Assembly: GCF_014851395.1 (NCBI RefSeq)
Contig: NW_024040485.1
Location: forward strand, 9,008,384-9,072,383
Reading direction: 5' to 3'
Source: Micropterus salmoides
Taxonomy: Eukaryota; Chordata; Actinopteri; Centrarchiformes; Centrarchidae
DNA length: 64,000 nucleotides
The number at the start of each line of letters is the position of its first letter. The first letter of the stretch is position 1. A model generated the notes under the pieces. It was not told the DNA's origin, did no database searches, and was given only the letters and a program-made list of their open reading frames with translations. A program made the translations under genes and the position numbers. Positions 1-15,300 of the stretch are shown here, piece by piece.

Positions 1-330
1 TGGTGGGAACCGACGGCAGCCTGGCAGACCTCACCATGCTCAGCGCCAGCTCAGTGGAGGCAATAATGCTCAGAGGGGGGCCAGAGCCACAGGAGGAGCA
101 GGTGGAGATGGGGGTGCAGGAGGAGCAAGAAAAGCAGGAGAAGGAGAGGGAGTGGGGGACAAAGGAGAGGGAAAAGGAGAAGGACCAAGCCCTGGTGGTG
201 GTGATGTATGACACTGACGTGACCGACGAGAAGCCCAAGAGCTTCTCCAGCCAGCGGCAGTCCAGCACAGAGGAGAGCCACCACTGCAGTGCGAGGACCG
301 AGCCAGAGCCGAGCACCGAGCAGAGCTCAG
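1..330 (+). CDS. piezo2: piezo2 exon 1 of window (partial): acidic intracellular linker
   Basis: The frame is open from base 3 to the donor at 331 (CAG|GTACTG) and ends in phase 1, matching the next exon at 3546. It encodes about 109 residues very rich in Glu, Gln and Lys with no membrane segment, followed by a Ser/Glu-rich stretch. This suits one of the disordered cytosolic loops between transmembrane units of the blade. The left exon border is outside the window. Such loops vary strongly in length between species, so its length carries little meaning. Confidence 0.85.
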
Positions 331-3300
331 GTACTGAGCAGGTCCACAAGCTTCAACAAGACATTGAAGATACAGTGAATCATATTACAGCTGACACAAA
401 GTCTTATTTCCAATATTACAGCATTTTCTTGATTAATCAATTGAATAATTATCCAATCCAAATTTATATCTAAAGCACATTTAAAAACAACCAAGTTGGC
501 CAAAGTGCTGTACATTGACATGAATCAAGAAATAGACAAAAATACAACACCAAAACAAAACAGCAACATACAGCTCTCATATTAGATTAAAAGCTAAGGA
601 GTAAAAATGAGTTGTAAGTCGCGATTTAGTCTGTAAAATGAAAATGAATGAAAATAGAGAATCCCATTATCCCAGAGCCAAAGGTGACGTCTTAAAATGC
701 AACTAACAGCTAAAAAGCTAAAGATATTGTCTTTATGATGCCAAACAGAAAAGCTTCAAACCTCATATTTTATTATTATTATTACAACTAATAAAATATC
801 TTTATTTGTATAGCACTTTTCAATACATGTAACAAAGTGCTTTACATGAAGGTGCAAGCCCATGTCTGGCCTTAAAAGTAATTCAAAGCAAACAAAAGAA
901 GGTGCTGTAGATCTCCAATCATGTTACTATCAACTTTTTAATAAATCAAAGTTGTTGATTAATTGTCTTCTAGTCAACTAGAGTAACTCATTCATCATCT
1001 GATTATTTTGTAGCCAAATCTCCCTCTCAAGCTCACGGACACCAGGGTTTCCAAAGGTATCAGTATCCCAATTTAAATTTCAGAGATTTTTGTCAGAGAT
1101 GCAGGTTTGTCAAGATGAGTATGAGACACCTAGGTAAATCAGTAATTCTAGGAAATTCAACAACTTGTAGACAAGAAATAGGTTGGATTGTAATGGTAAT
1201 GTAATTATTTACAGTAAATAGTGGGACCTACAATATAAAGCTACAGTATTCAGTTAAACTCAACTTTCTAGCTTCCTCCCCGTCAGTTGATATAGAGTCA
1301 CGCCATCATAGAAAGCAGATGGCAAATGCAGCCAGTCTGCAAACAAAACAAAAACAACACTTGTGCATTGTGTATTTGAATGAGAATCTGCGGCTCTTTT
1401 AGCTTTGCTGTTGAGTAATTCGTTGACCGTGGTGACTGAGGATTCTGGGGTACAAAAACACAGAATGCACTCCAGTGTAGTACTTTACTAATTAGTACCC
1501 CTTTAGAATAGCATATTGTTGAATAAAATGCTATTGTCACATACTTATTAAATCAGCACAGTGTGATTCTGAAGAACGTGCATTACTCTTAAATGCATCA
1601 TTCAGGCACACAGATGGTTTACTAATCACACCGGCATATGGGTTTGAATGTGTTGCATATTAGTACTCTCTCTCTCCCAAGGTTCCCAAACTACGATTAA
1701 TGTGTGAAAAATCATCGAGAGGCTGTGTGGCAGAGAGTTGTATTTAAACACTCCAGCATCTTATATGAGCTTTTGTGTGTGATGCTGTTGTTTTCCTCCA
1801 AGCTTCCCTCACTGATGGCCGTGTTTCCCCTTCGCACTGTGTTTACAGCTGAGCCTCATGCGCTGCTATGTAGCAGTGCAGAGCAATTTCAGTCACGAGT
1901 GTGTCTCTTGGATCTCTCTCAGCCTGTAACTCTTTAGTCGGCTCGGAAGACGTATGTTGCATACAATCTTTAAAGGCCAAAGCAAGATTTACCTCCACTT
2001 TTCTCTTCTGATGCAGAGCATAGCTCAAGTGCTGACGTTCACCCTTTACATCACCCTGCTAAGGCCAACTTTCACCTCAATATTAGTATATTTACACAGA
2101 CAGTTACACTGGTCTTAAATTAAAATGGTTTTATATACACAGAAAATAAAATAGGTGATAAAACACAACCCTGCAGGGCCTCTGGATTTATAATGAGCTG
2201 CAAGCTATATGAGCTATATGCTCTCTCAGAGTTTCTTATCCAAACAATGAGGCCTCTGTTGAAACCTAAGATAATATGGCTTTCTACCCACCACCAAACT
2301 GTGGCTTGAGTTTTTATATCCTTTGCGAGAATATAAAACCATATATTAAGGCTTCATTCTCAGGTAATAAAATTAACGTTTTTTTGGATTTGTAATGCAG
2401 ATTTTAGCCATGTTTCCATACGCCTTTACATACTGTATATGGGAAATCAAACATTTTACAGTTTCAGAATTTAGCTGTCACATTGGTCCCAATAACACCA
2501 GAGATTAAATTAATATACATATCCTTTAGCACGTGCGTTAAATTCTAGATTTGCATGTTTGCTGGTTGGTTTTAATTTCCACAGACTTACCTCCTATATA
2601 TCAGAGATGATTTGTAGGGCTGACAAACTCTAGATGTAGCTTGTTGAAAAGTAGTTTATTTTTTATTGAAAAATGTGTATTTAAATACTAACTAACCATC
2701 CAGGACACAATTTAAAGGATAATGCTGGCAAATACAGGGTCTGTTTTCACCTGTGGATTAATACTTGGATTAATATTAATGGCAGTACTGTACTGATTCA
2801 AAACAAAGTACAATTAGTACAATGTCAATAAAGAATATCGTCACCAGTTCAACAATGTGGCTCATTTACACCAATCAGCCATAACATTATGACCACTGAT
2901 AAGATAAACAGCAAGAGAACATTTGGCCCTCAAAGTTGATGTGAGGATTAGAGCAACCCCTGTCCACTGCCGAAAGCACCTCCAATGGGCATGGGAGCAT
3001 CGGAACTGGACGAGGTGGCCTGGTCTGATGAATCACGTTTTCTTTTACATCAAGTGGATGGCTGGGTGAGCGTTTGTCGCTTACCTGGGGAACACATGGC
3101 ACCAGCATGATACCACACATACCACCTACCTAAGCATTGTTGCAGACCATTTATACCCTTTCATGGAAACGGTATTTCCTGAGGGCACAATATTAGGGAT
3201 GTGGTCATAATGTAATGGCTGATCAATGTATCTGCCTTTAATGTTTTTTGGCACAGGGGGAATAAGATATATTAGGCTCTGGCTACTCAGACATTACTTT

Positions 3301-6300
3301 ATTTGGTATCTTCATATGGTTTATTGACACTTATTCCTGAAGTGTAAAGAGAGAATCATATTATCAGTCTGTCTCAGCTTGAGTTGGTGTTTAGAAGACA
3401 TGTATGCCAGAAGAGAGATAATAGTGTTTAAACAGAGGATACGCTGCTGTAATTAAGAGATGGAACCTGGAAACGCTTTCCATTTGCACCTCTTCAGTCT
3501 TATTGTTTTTCCATTTAAGTGTATCTGGTTTTTATCTCTCTTCAGATCTGAAGAACAAATGGCACCTGGTGGTCGACCGTCTGACTGTGCTCTTCCTCAA
3601 GTTCCTGGAGTATTTCCACAAACTGCAGCTGTTCATCTGGTGGCTGCTTGAGATCCACATCATCAAGATCGTGTCCTGCTACATTTTCATGGTCTCGGTC
3701 AAAGAGGTATGAATGGCTGAGGTACAGTTAAAGACAGGGAGATGCTAAACTCAGCATCTGCATCAACAGGTGGTTATGACCGCTTAATGAATTGTATCTG
3801 AGTTTGGTCGAGTGATTTGACTGGTCAGCTTTACAGTAGCCCGTCCTCACAGGTGGTAACGTTTAAGGCATCCAAATGTTCTTGCAGTTGTTTTCTTAGT
3901 CTTGAACCTTGAGTTTGTATTCCAAATCATGAAGGAAATCTTACCCACAAAGCTTTTCTCTCTTAATGTGTGTAATGGGAGAAATACACATTCAGGAGTT
4001 TAATGTCATTGTTAAATCCACAACATGTAGCATTTTTAGTTAGTGTATATTAGTAACTGCTGCTTTGTCTGTGCGCCGCTCTTAACTTGGCACATGGTTG
4101 GTGCAGTGGCTGATGTTTAAACAGTAAATGAAAGGTATTTTTATGATTGTAAGATGTTAACAGTGGATTTTATTTGGCTTGGACTCTTTAAGAGAGCTAT
4201 ACCTTTTCTGTGCACCTTATAAGTAAGGGGAAGATGTGCCAGATACCCTGACTCTGCAAAGTGGATTTTATCCAAAGATATCAGTGCTTTCACATTCTTG
4301 TGCTACACTGGCACAATGTAAAACAGACATTGTTTTCATAGATTTTAGTAGGTTGTAGTCAGACTCAGTATGTAAAAAGAATGACAGTGGCATTTATTTG
4401 TTTGTACATAAATGTCAATATCTTCCACAATAAGCACATTTCATATGATTGTGAGGTGAAGAGCTATAAAAATAAATCACAGGTACATTAGGCAATGCTT
4501 GGTTGATTTTGTTGCTCAGACTCTGTATAATATAAGTTGATCCCTCTCTCAACACTGAGCCAACTTGAACCAAGTTGAAATTAACCAGGACTGTCTACTG
4601 CACCGCAGACTAGCCAGATAATTGTCGGAGGGTATTTGAGCAAACTATAGAAGCTGTTACAGTTTCTGAATAGGAAACAAAGCCTTGGTTTCTTTTCCTT
4701 GTTTGAGTTTGGAGCAAATTGACAGAGGGTTTTTAATCTTATATTAATGCTCACTTTGATAGTCTTTTAGACTCTTTTATGGTTTGTAACCTCAAGTTTT
4801 ATGTGCTTTTTAAAATTTATTTTGACTTGCCTCAGATTATTCTTTACCAAGTGCTGTGTAAACATGTTTTGGAACATGTACTGTAATCTTTTAGTAATAA
4901 GGAAAAGGAGAGTGTCAGTGGAAAAGGGATTAGTGTGAGCTGGTTTCTTTTTTTTTGTCCTCAACACCTGTATTGTCTCCTGTGCAGGTGTCTTTGTTCA
5001 ACTATGTGTTTGTGGTGTCCTGGGCCTTCGCACTGCCCTACAGCCGGTATCGGCCCCTTGCCTCCAGTGTTTGCACTGTCTGGACGTGTGTCATCATTGT
5101 ATGCAAAATGTTGTACCAGCTCAAGTCTATAAACCCGCCATCGTACTCCTCAAACTGCTCGACGGTGAATATAATCAGAACACACTTTTTGACCCTAGCT
5201 GCATACATACACATACTGCCTAACAGAAGAATAAATTTGTTCATGTTTCAAAAGAGTCCTATCTAAAACAAACCCTATTTATTACACACCACATAAATGC
5301 ATAATGTACACACAAACATCACAAAATTACACACCTACATCCAGATTATGTTTACGTATTTCATGATAAATATTATAGCTGGGAAGGTATGGCACAATAA
5401 ATTTTGTAACATTTTGTTAAAATTTTTGTCAGACCCAACAATACCTAGGCTACACAGAAAATAAGCAGAAAGAGATGAAGGAGTCTGTGCTGTATGAGGG
5501 CCTTGTGGATCCAGCCATGTGGGTGGGCCTGGAGAAGTCCAATGACCTGCTGGGCTACCTCAGGGTGAGAGTTTAAACATTCATCAACTGAAAGCTTGCA
5601 TTATACACGGGTTATCAGGATATTTGATATTGATATTATATTATTTTTTTTGCTTTTCTGCAGAGAGTAAGATGAGAAGGTTAATACCACTATCTTATTC
5701 AAATGTGTCTGTTAAACAAGAAGCTGGAGTGAGCAACTGTTTAGCTTAGCACAAGACTGAAAACAGGGACAAACAGCTAGCCTGGCTCCGTCCAGAACTA
5801 ACAAAATCTGCAAACCAGTAGCTCTAAAGCTCACTAATTAACAAGTTTATATCTTGTTTATTTATCTGTACAAAAACTGAAGTGTAAAAATTTGTTTTTT
5901 TGCTTTACAAGGCGGTTATGACTCCAAGAAGTCACTGTGCCCGGCTAAGAAACAGTGCTCACATTATCCCCCAGAAAGCCTCAAAGATTAATCAGAAGGA
6001 CCTCAAATATTATGTTTATAAAGTAACAATTGTTGCATGATAAAAAAGTAGATCAATAAGTATACTGGTATTTAAGCTTTTGGTTAAGGAATGTCAGAAA
6101 ATATGACAGATGTCCAGTCCAGCCAGTGGACAAACTTATACCACACTTCAAATCAAAGAAAGTTTTGTGTTTTTGTTTGATAAATTACTAAAATAATTTC
6201 AAAATTCTGTCAATGAATTACTGTCATTGTGTATTTTCAACAAAAGGAATACATATTTAAAAACCTTCTTTCACCATCTGTGCAGAACAACCTCTTGATG

Positions 6301-9300
6301 CTGGCTGTCTTAGCATTCGAGGTGACCATCTATCGCCATCAGGAGTACTTCAGACTGAGGAACAAACTGTCGCCTCCCGCTGCCAGGATTATCTTCCATG
6401 ATATCACACGGCAGCATTTAGACATTGGCATCATCAACTTCATCAAATACTTCATCAACTACTTCTTCTACAAGTTTGGACTTGAGGTAGAGACAAGTGA
6501 AAAGAGCTAAAAATACATCTTTTATCTGAACACTGTTAGCTCCGTCGCTTTATGTGTATACTCCTCATGTGTTTCCCTCAGACGTGCCTGCTGTTGGTGG
6601 TCAATGTAATCGGACAGCGTATGGACTTCTATGCCATGCTTCATGCCTTCGCTTTGATAGCAGTGATGTATAAACGCAGGAGGAAAGCCATTGCTGAGAT
6701 CTGGCCAAAGTACTGCTGCTTCCTGGCCTGCATGCTTACTTTCCAGTACTTTATCTGCATTGGGATCCCACCAGCAGCGTGTAAAGGTTTGTGTGATCAA
6801 CTGCCAGATTGTACCAACGATAACCAGAGAGTCACTGGAAAATGATTGACAGCCAGTTGCTATGATATCAGTCCAAAATCAATTACTATTTTCATTATCA
6901 ATTATTATTGAATAAATACATATATTTTTAGTCAATTGTGTAATCATTTAGTATATAAAATGTAAAAAACATTGTAAACTGATAGTCCCAAAGCCACGGT
7001 ATTGTATTTATAATTATATAAATGACAAAAAAAACTGCTCATCTTTGACATTTGAAAAGCTGACAGCAACAAATTTTTGGTATTTTAATGGATTATCTAG
7101 ATTGTTGTCAGTGAATCTTCTGTCCATTAACTTTTCATTTAGCCCTACTATGATTTATCACTTGGCTGACACCATCTATTTTGTGTCATGGTGATCTTTC
7201 CAGGTGCTCTAAGTCTCAAAATTAGCGATGTATTACTTGTAAATTACATTGTAGGATCAAAGTGATTTTAATCACAAAATACACATCTGTGTAAAACTTC
7301 CATATCATGTCCCAGAGTACTTAAATTGCTTCACATAGTTACAAAATGTATTGTAAAGGACATAAAAGCTGTTTCTCTGTCTTTGTGATGTACTTTTTCT
7401 GTTTTATTTGTTACCATGTCATGGCTCTTATTGCCGGTCCAGTCATTCTAAAGCGCACCACATATAAACCTGCCATTTTTATGTTGTTTACCCATATGTC
7501 CCATGATGATGGTGCATGTTTTAATTTCAGACTATCCCTGGAGGTTTCCCAACTCTACTACAGACTCCAACGTGGTCAAGTGGTTCTACGCTCCAGATTT
7601 CCTCACCAAGCCCAATTCAGCGTTCCTCATCTGTACGTGTGTCTGCGTAGCTATAGAGATGAGGTTTTTTTGTAACTTGTAGATATGTAGTGGTTATGAT
7701 ATTGATATTGATGATTGTCAATATAGTTTATAATAATAGTATTTATGTTCAGCAGAAATTAGATTTCTCCTCTCCTCTTTTCTAGATGACTTCATGTTGC
7801 TGCTGTGTGCCTCTCTCCAGAGGCAGGTCTTTGATGATGAGAACAAGGCTGCAGTCCGCATCATGGCTGGAGACAACGTGGAGATCTGCAGAGACCTGGA
7901 CGCAGCCTCTTTCAGCGTCCACAACCCGGTCCCGGACTTCATCCACTGCAGGTACAGCAGCTTACACTGACATCATGCTCTGTATTCACGAGACAAGGCG
8001 AAACAAGATAGTGGGTGAGATGAAATAATGACTGGAAAAACAATCTTTTATTTGACTGAAAGTCACAAAATACAGGTGCATTTTGAAATGTATCTTACAT
8101 ATTGTTTGTGTCTTGTCTGTCACTCCGTCGGCGTTCATTGTTTCCACCTGGTACCCAAATGCTGCCACACAAACAGTTTAAAAGTGGCGGGGGCATCTTC
8201 TGTGCTAATTTCATCCACACACTCATCATGCTTATATCTTGAGACAGCTTTTCACCTCGACGAGAAATATTGTCACGTTTTGTTTTTGCGCCCTTAGTTC
8301 CCACTGCAGCAGGAAGGGGCCCAAGTATGTTATTTTTTTTTTTTATATTCCTATTAGGACTCGCTCAGCAAATCCCTTATCCTAGATAAATAAAGGTAAG
8401 AAATAAACTGAGGGATGACAGTAGCTCATGTCAGTAGCTTAGTGAGAGCTGTTATTGAATACCCACTGTAGACATAATTCAGAATTTTGGCTGCCGTCCG
8501 ATATTTGAATCTAGAGCTAGATACTGACTTTGCACATAAAAAAGAGTGAGGAGAGGAGAGAGAAGAACAGAGCGAGTTGGAAAGACGGCGAGAGCATCCT
8601 GACCTGTCCACAGTCATTGATTATGTGCTCTTCACATTCCACTGTTTTGATGCGCAAAGTGGACAAGTCTTTTATTACCGCACTCTGTGTCCATCAACAA
8701 GCCCTAGTCGAGAGAAAGAGAGCTGTACAGCCCGTCTGTCCACGCCACAGCAGCTCTGCACTTATTCCATCGTTTCCCTCCAGGATCGAATTACGGATAC
8801 GGAGTGGGGGAGAAATCCATAATCCACAAAAACACTCTGTCCGTCACTCCGCGACTCAGACGCTTTTGCCCTGTACTCTAACTCAATAAATAGCTTTCAA
8901 GTATGGAAAAGGTATTTTCTCCCCTTGATGAAGGACACTCACTCAGCTATTCCGGCCCATCATCGCCTCGTCCGATCCAAACCCACTTCATCAGAGCAGC
9001 TTCCTAAACAGTACAGCTGCTCTTGTGGTCCCATGTTTTCCATCAAATTAAAGTACATTGCTTCCTATGTTTTCACTCCACACATCATGTTAATGGCCTC
9101 TCACATGACAACTCAGGATCCATACGCATGCTTTTAGCATGTTAGACACATGCAGGACATATGTTAGTATACCTGTGCTCAGTGACAGGAGTCGGGTTTC
9201 AGCTCTGGTTCACATTCATTGATCAGGCTCCTGCCGGTGTCCTGACACTAAGTGATACACTAAACGTGATTGATGGGTGGATTTAGCACACAGCAACCGA

Positions 9301-12300
9301 ATGAACTGAAATGTTTTGACTTTTATTATGTGGTAAACATGCATCGTTATTAGGAACTTAGCTCAGCCGGCCGGGGTCTGTGCTGTTTACTTCCACCTTC
9401 TGACTAAAATGAAATTTCTGTTCACAGACAAATAAAGAAGAAATTTAATTAAACATAAACAATAAAGCCACATTAGGCAAAATGTTTATGTTAAATGTAA
9501 ATCTATCTTTCTGCGTTAATTCAGAGTGGGCATGAAAATTCATTCTTGACCTTGGGAAATATATTTTCCACTGTCCACTTAATAGCTTCAACCACATATC
9601 AGGCTCTTCAGCAAATAGAGTTTGCTGTGGTGTCATGGAGTTGGGCCTGTTGTCATAAGGTACTTGAACTTGTATATAGAATATGGCGCTCTGGTCACGT
9701 AATAATAATAAGTGGTTAACATGGTCTTCATCTGCCGTTGATGAGTGACAGTTAAAAAATCTGGGAAAAGCTAGTAAGTGGCCTCTGAGTTAAGATTACT
9801 CTATCAAACTAATTGAGATGATATAAGATTCAAATAAAATTGTTGGATACAGACACCTCTCTGCCTACAGGGAGTGACGATGATTGATGCCGTGTTCGCA
9901 TTAAATCACCCAGACTGTGAATACGTTAGCTTGGTTGGAAAAGCTGTTCAGCCGGGAAATCACGGAATTCCTGAAGAACCCCAAAACCCATCTGTGGTTC
10001 CTCTTCCCAAAAATATTCAGAAATCAGAACAGTACCATCGGTGACAGTTCAATGTACATAGAATCTGATATTAATTCTGATACCAGCAATACAGCCATTT
10101 TTAAAGGAGGTATTTGGCACACACATTTATACCTTGTTAAACTTGTTAATGAAGCACAAGTATGTACAATAATATAAACAGCTAATTTTGGCTGTTTCCA
10201 TGTATCAGGTATGACTCCAGCAGATGGGTTTTGGAACAATGTGTGAACACTTCCCTTTCATGACATGATATGACACCTGCAGCAGCCAAGGCTTCTGAAA
10301 AACAAATAATTGATCTGTTGAATTTGGAATCCTTTTGTAAAAATAGTGCTGACATATCAGTTTCATCAATGTCCTTTAGGTCCTACCTGGACATGCTGAA
10401 GGTCATCATGTTTAGCTACCTGTTCTGGTTTGTCCTCACCATCATCTTCATCACGGGAACCACACGCATCAGCGTCTTCTGTATGGGCTACCTGGTGGCC
10501 TGCTTCTACTTCCTGCTCTTTGGTGGTGAGCTGTTGCTCAAACCAATAAAAAAGATCCTCCACTACTGGGACTTCCTCATCGCCTACAACATCTTTGTAA
10601 TCACCATGAAGAACATTTTATCTGTGAGTAGTTAATCTCAAATTGTATAGCAGGATCAGTTTATTGACTAAATGATAGACAGTGTGCACATGAGGTGATA
10701 TATGTAATGTTTAGATTATAAAGCATCAAAAAGAAAAACCTTCACTATAAACTTCTTTGTGCTATTTTAGGACACAGAGTTCATATTAACACTGCCTGTG
10801 TGTTATGTGAAATCAAAGATGTTAACAAAGATATTTAAACACACATACAATATAATATATAAATATATAAAATGTAGTAACCGAATTCAAGTATATAATA
10901 AAGGATATCTTGCTTTTAGATCCTGGCTTGTGGCTACATCAACAGTCTGATAAAGAACCACTGCTGGTTGATTCAGTTGTTCAGTCTGGCCTGCACCATC
11001 AAAGAATACAAAATCACCATCGACCAAGAAAATTTAGGTGAGTGGACTCAACTTTTTACTTCCTCGTACATCTGACGATTGCCACTGTTTTGTTTTTTTT
11101 TGGAAAACATACATTTCACAAGAGGTTAGAGATATCCCCTTCAATGTTAGGAGCATAAATATGCATTTTGGCTAAAATGCTGACATGCTGGTGTGATTCG
11201 AGGGAACCAGAGTGTGCATCCAAGAGTGTGTTTTGCAAGAAGCTGAAATTAAAGCCACACCCTTGTTTATTTTTCAGGCCAATTTAGTTCAGTGCCGTTT
11301 TTATCTTAATCCTACTGATCGACTGACTTACATTGAATACAAAACACTGCCACAATACTGAGTGAAACAGTAAGATTTATGCACCATCAGAAAATATAGA
11401 CAACATTACATTACATTAACATCTTTGAGAGTCTGTACAATTTACACTGATAAATGTCGTAGTCAGTAGTTTAGAATTAATTTGAGTCAATCAGATTGTG
11501 TACAAGTGTGTTGTATGTATATTCCAGATGTGGATCAGCGCTGTGAGCTGCCCAGCAACGAGGCCGGGATCATCTGGGACAGTATCTGCTTTGCCTTCCT
11601 GCTGCTGCAGAGACGAGTCTTTATGAGCTACTACTTCCTCCATGTGGTGGCTGATATCAGGGCATCACAGATTCTCGCATCCAGGTAAACAGCTGAGGCC
11701 CAGGGGTGCTGCTCCCATGTTCAGATTCTACTAGTTCAGTGTTATTACTGTATGCCTTCAAGGGATATGGAAAAAAGAAGTCCCTAATTAAGCTATACAG
11801 TATTTTTAATGGCTTTCTGTATCTGTCAGTGCTGCAGGGCTTTTCCTGCCATGACATGACAAAGAGATCTGATTGTTCTTGAGAATAAAGACACAAGTGC
11901 ACTGCTGCTGCTGTAAGACTATCTATACTTAGGTTTGGAAATTTTTTCAGTAAGCAAACAGCATATATAGTACGTGGTGGACATACTTTTGACAGTGAAG
12001 AAAAGGAAGAAAAGGAAAACCAGTGATGTGTATCAAGCGAACACATCAGGAATGAAAGGGATATGTCTGAATTGGGACAAGTCTTAGACTGGGATGCAAT
12101 TTGGGATAATGCTATTGGTACTTCAAAAAAACCAAATCATGAGTGTGTCCTTTGAAATTTTGTCTTTGAGCATATATAACACAGATAATTAGACTTAAAA
12201 TGGGACTGATATCTGACATTAACCATTGGCTCTTTTATACCTGTTGTATTAGAGTGTCCAGGGGTTTTTAGATGTTGGGTTTTGGTTGTTAATAGCCTTC

Positions 12301-15300
12301 CAGGACTAACATGGGTACAATTTTCATTGGACCATTCTGTACATCTTCTAAATTCCCTTATGTAAAAGTCTGACAAGCAGGCCTGACTGCAGCCAAGATG
12401 ATTGTAGTCCAGCATTTAAAACCTCCTAATCATATTTCAAGAAACTTATCATCTGTAAGAGTCAACGATGCACGAGCAAGTTCAATTTTAGTGTGGACAA
12501 ATTTGATATTTCACTTATGAGAACTATGCTCTGTCTGTGGAGGTATAACTATGTTATCGGTTAGTGGAGGGGAGAGGTGTGGAGAGGGATAGGGATGGGG
12601 GTAGTTGGGTTAAACAATCAAGATGTAATCGGCAATCTAATATGCTGTCTTTAATTTGGGTATGACTTGCAGCAATGGGCCTGGGCTGGACTAAAATATG
12701 GGCTGCTGCGGCCTTGTGGTACACTCTCTAACGGGTGAGCTACCAGGGTTATAGTCATAGTAAGATAAATATGTAATGTACTTCTTGAGGGTTTTGTTTT
12801 TGAAATTGTAAACGGATACTGTTGGTATAGTAATGTTTTTTTTTTGAGTCATTAAATAGTAAAGTAGGATCAAACCTTCACACACTGACTGACGCTGGAT
12901 GTTTTGAACATTTGATTGGTCACTGATGTGTGTCTTGTGTTTTTCAGAGGGGCGGAGCTTTTTCAGGCCACCATAGTGAAAGCAGTGAGAGCCAGACTGG
13001 AAGAGGAGAGCAAATCTGTGGAGCAGCTGAAAAGACAGTGAGATTCCAAATATTTGACTCACTCCATGTTGTGTGATGCTGTGGTTTGGGTGTTTGTGTA
13101 AAATAGGCAACACTAGGGGACATTTTGAAAAGTAAATTTTAGAAAGGATTGCCCAGGTCTTACAATGAACTTGTAAAATGTATTCATTGACATAGATAAA
13201 ACCTGCAGATTTTGTCCTCTGATTTAGATTAAACAGAGTTAATACAGCAGATTTATTTAGAGATACTCCGGGACCAATTAAGTTGAAAGCATTGTGTCTG
13301 AAAGAGGACAAAGAGCATGCACACTGATGATATGATTTCAGTTTGTGAGAAAATTCAAAATTCAAAAGATTTTTATTGATCAGACAAATTTTAAATACAC
13401 TTGTGGTAAACATTTTTAGTACTGGGGGAAAAAACTGTTGTAGTTTTTGTGTTGTTGGACTTTACGCTCAGTCCGTTTGTACCGCTCAACAATAACCAGA
13501 GCTGGGTAACATGCTTCAGGTCTTGGCCAATCAGAAGACAGTGGGCTTTGAGAGGGGCCTTAAAGAGACAGGAGCATCTACAGCTTGTTTCAGAAATGAA
13601 GGCCTACATGAAGGGACATTATAAGATAGAAAATGATTTTTTTTGAACTTTGAATCATGCAAAGCTGCCATACAGGAGTCACAGAACAACAATATTGGAC
13701 TGGAAAAGCAGTATAATAGGTCTCCTTTAAAATAAACTGCAGTATATACAGTGAGGAAAATAAGTATTTGAACACCCTGCTATTTTGCAAGTTCTCCCAC
13801 TTAGAAATCATGGAGGGGTCTGAAATTGTCATCGTAGGTGCATGTCCACTGTGAGAGACATAATCTAAAAAAAAAAATCCAGAAATCACAATGTATGATT
13901 TTTTTAACTATTTATTTGTATGATACAGCTGCAAATAAGTATTTGAACACCTGTCTATCAGCTAGAATTCTGACTCTCAAAGACCTGTTAGTCTGCCTTC
14001 AAAATGTCCACCTCCACTCAATTTATTATCCTAAATTAGATGCACCTGTTTGAGGTCGTTAGCTGCATAAAGACACCTGTCCACCCCAAACAATCAGTAA
14101 GAATCCAACTACTAACATGGCCAAGACCAAAGAGCTGTCCAAAGACACTAGAGACAAAATTGTACACCTCCACAAGGCTGGAAAGGGCTACGGGGAAATT
14201 GCCAAGCAGCTTGGTGAAAAAAGGTCCACTGTTGGAGCAATCATTAGAAAATGGAAGAAGCTAAACATGACTGTCAATCTCCCTCGGACCGGGGCTCCAT
14301 GCAAGATCTCACCTCGTGGGGTCTGAATGATCCTAAGAAAGGTGAGAAATCAGCCCAGAACTACGCAGGAGGAGCTGGTCAATGACCTGAAAAGAGCTGG
14401 GACCACCGTTTCCAAGGTTACTGTTGGTAATACACTAAGACGTCATGGTTTGAAATCACGCATGGCACGGAAGGTTCCCCTGCTTAAACCAGCACATGTC
14501 AAGGCCCGTCTTCAGTTTGCCAATGACCATTTGGATGATCCAGAGGAGTCATGGGAGAAAGTCATGTGGTCAGATGAGACCAAAATAGAACGTTTTGGTC
14601 AGAATTCCACTAACCGTGTTTGGAGGAAGAAGAATGATGAGTACCATCCCAAGAACACCATCCCTACTGTGAAGCATGGGGGTGGTAGCATCATGCTTTG
14701 GGGGTGTTTTTCTGCACATGGGACAGGGCGACTGCACTGTATTAAGGAGAGGATGGCCGGGGCCATGTATTGCGAGATTTTGGGGAACAACCTCCTTCCC
14801 TCAGTTAGAGCATTGAAGATGGGTCGAGGCTGGGTCTTCCAACATGACTGACCCGAAGCACACAGCCAGGATAACCAAGGAGTGGCTCTGTAAGAAGCAT
14901 ATCAAGGTTCTGGCGTAGCCTAGCCAGTCTCCAGACCTAAACCCAATAGAGAATCTTTGGAGGGAGCTCAAACTCCGTGTTTCTCAGCGACAGCCCAGAA
15001 ACCTGACTGATCTAGAGAAGATCTGTGTGGAGGAGTGGGCCAAAATCCCTCCTGCAGTGTGTGCAAACCTGGTGAAAAACTACAGGAAACGTTTGACCTC
15101 TGTAATTGCAAACAAAGGCTACTGTACCAGATATTAACATTGATTTTCTCAGGTGTTCAAATACTTATTTGCAGCTGTATCATACAAATAAATAGTTAAA
15201 AAATCACACATTGTGATTTCTGGATTTTCTTTTTTAGATTATGTCTCTCACAGTGGACATGCACCTACGATGACAATTTCAGACCCCTCCATGATTTCTA

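Larger units (their letters stand above)
331..3545 (+). other. piezo2: piezo2 intron 1 of window
   Basis: A 3.2 kb intron with the repeats noted at 620-705 and 790-880 and the mariner relic at 2869-3228. I see no further exon or RNA gene. Confidence 0.7.

Noticed and set aside
12691..13413. 240-residue open frame on the minus strand
   Set aside because: It crosses piezo2 exon 12 on the opposite strand, has intron-like composition, no domain likeness and no splice or promoter support.
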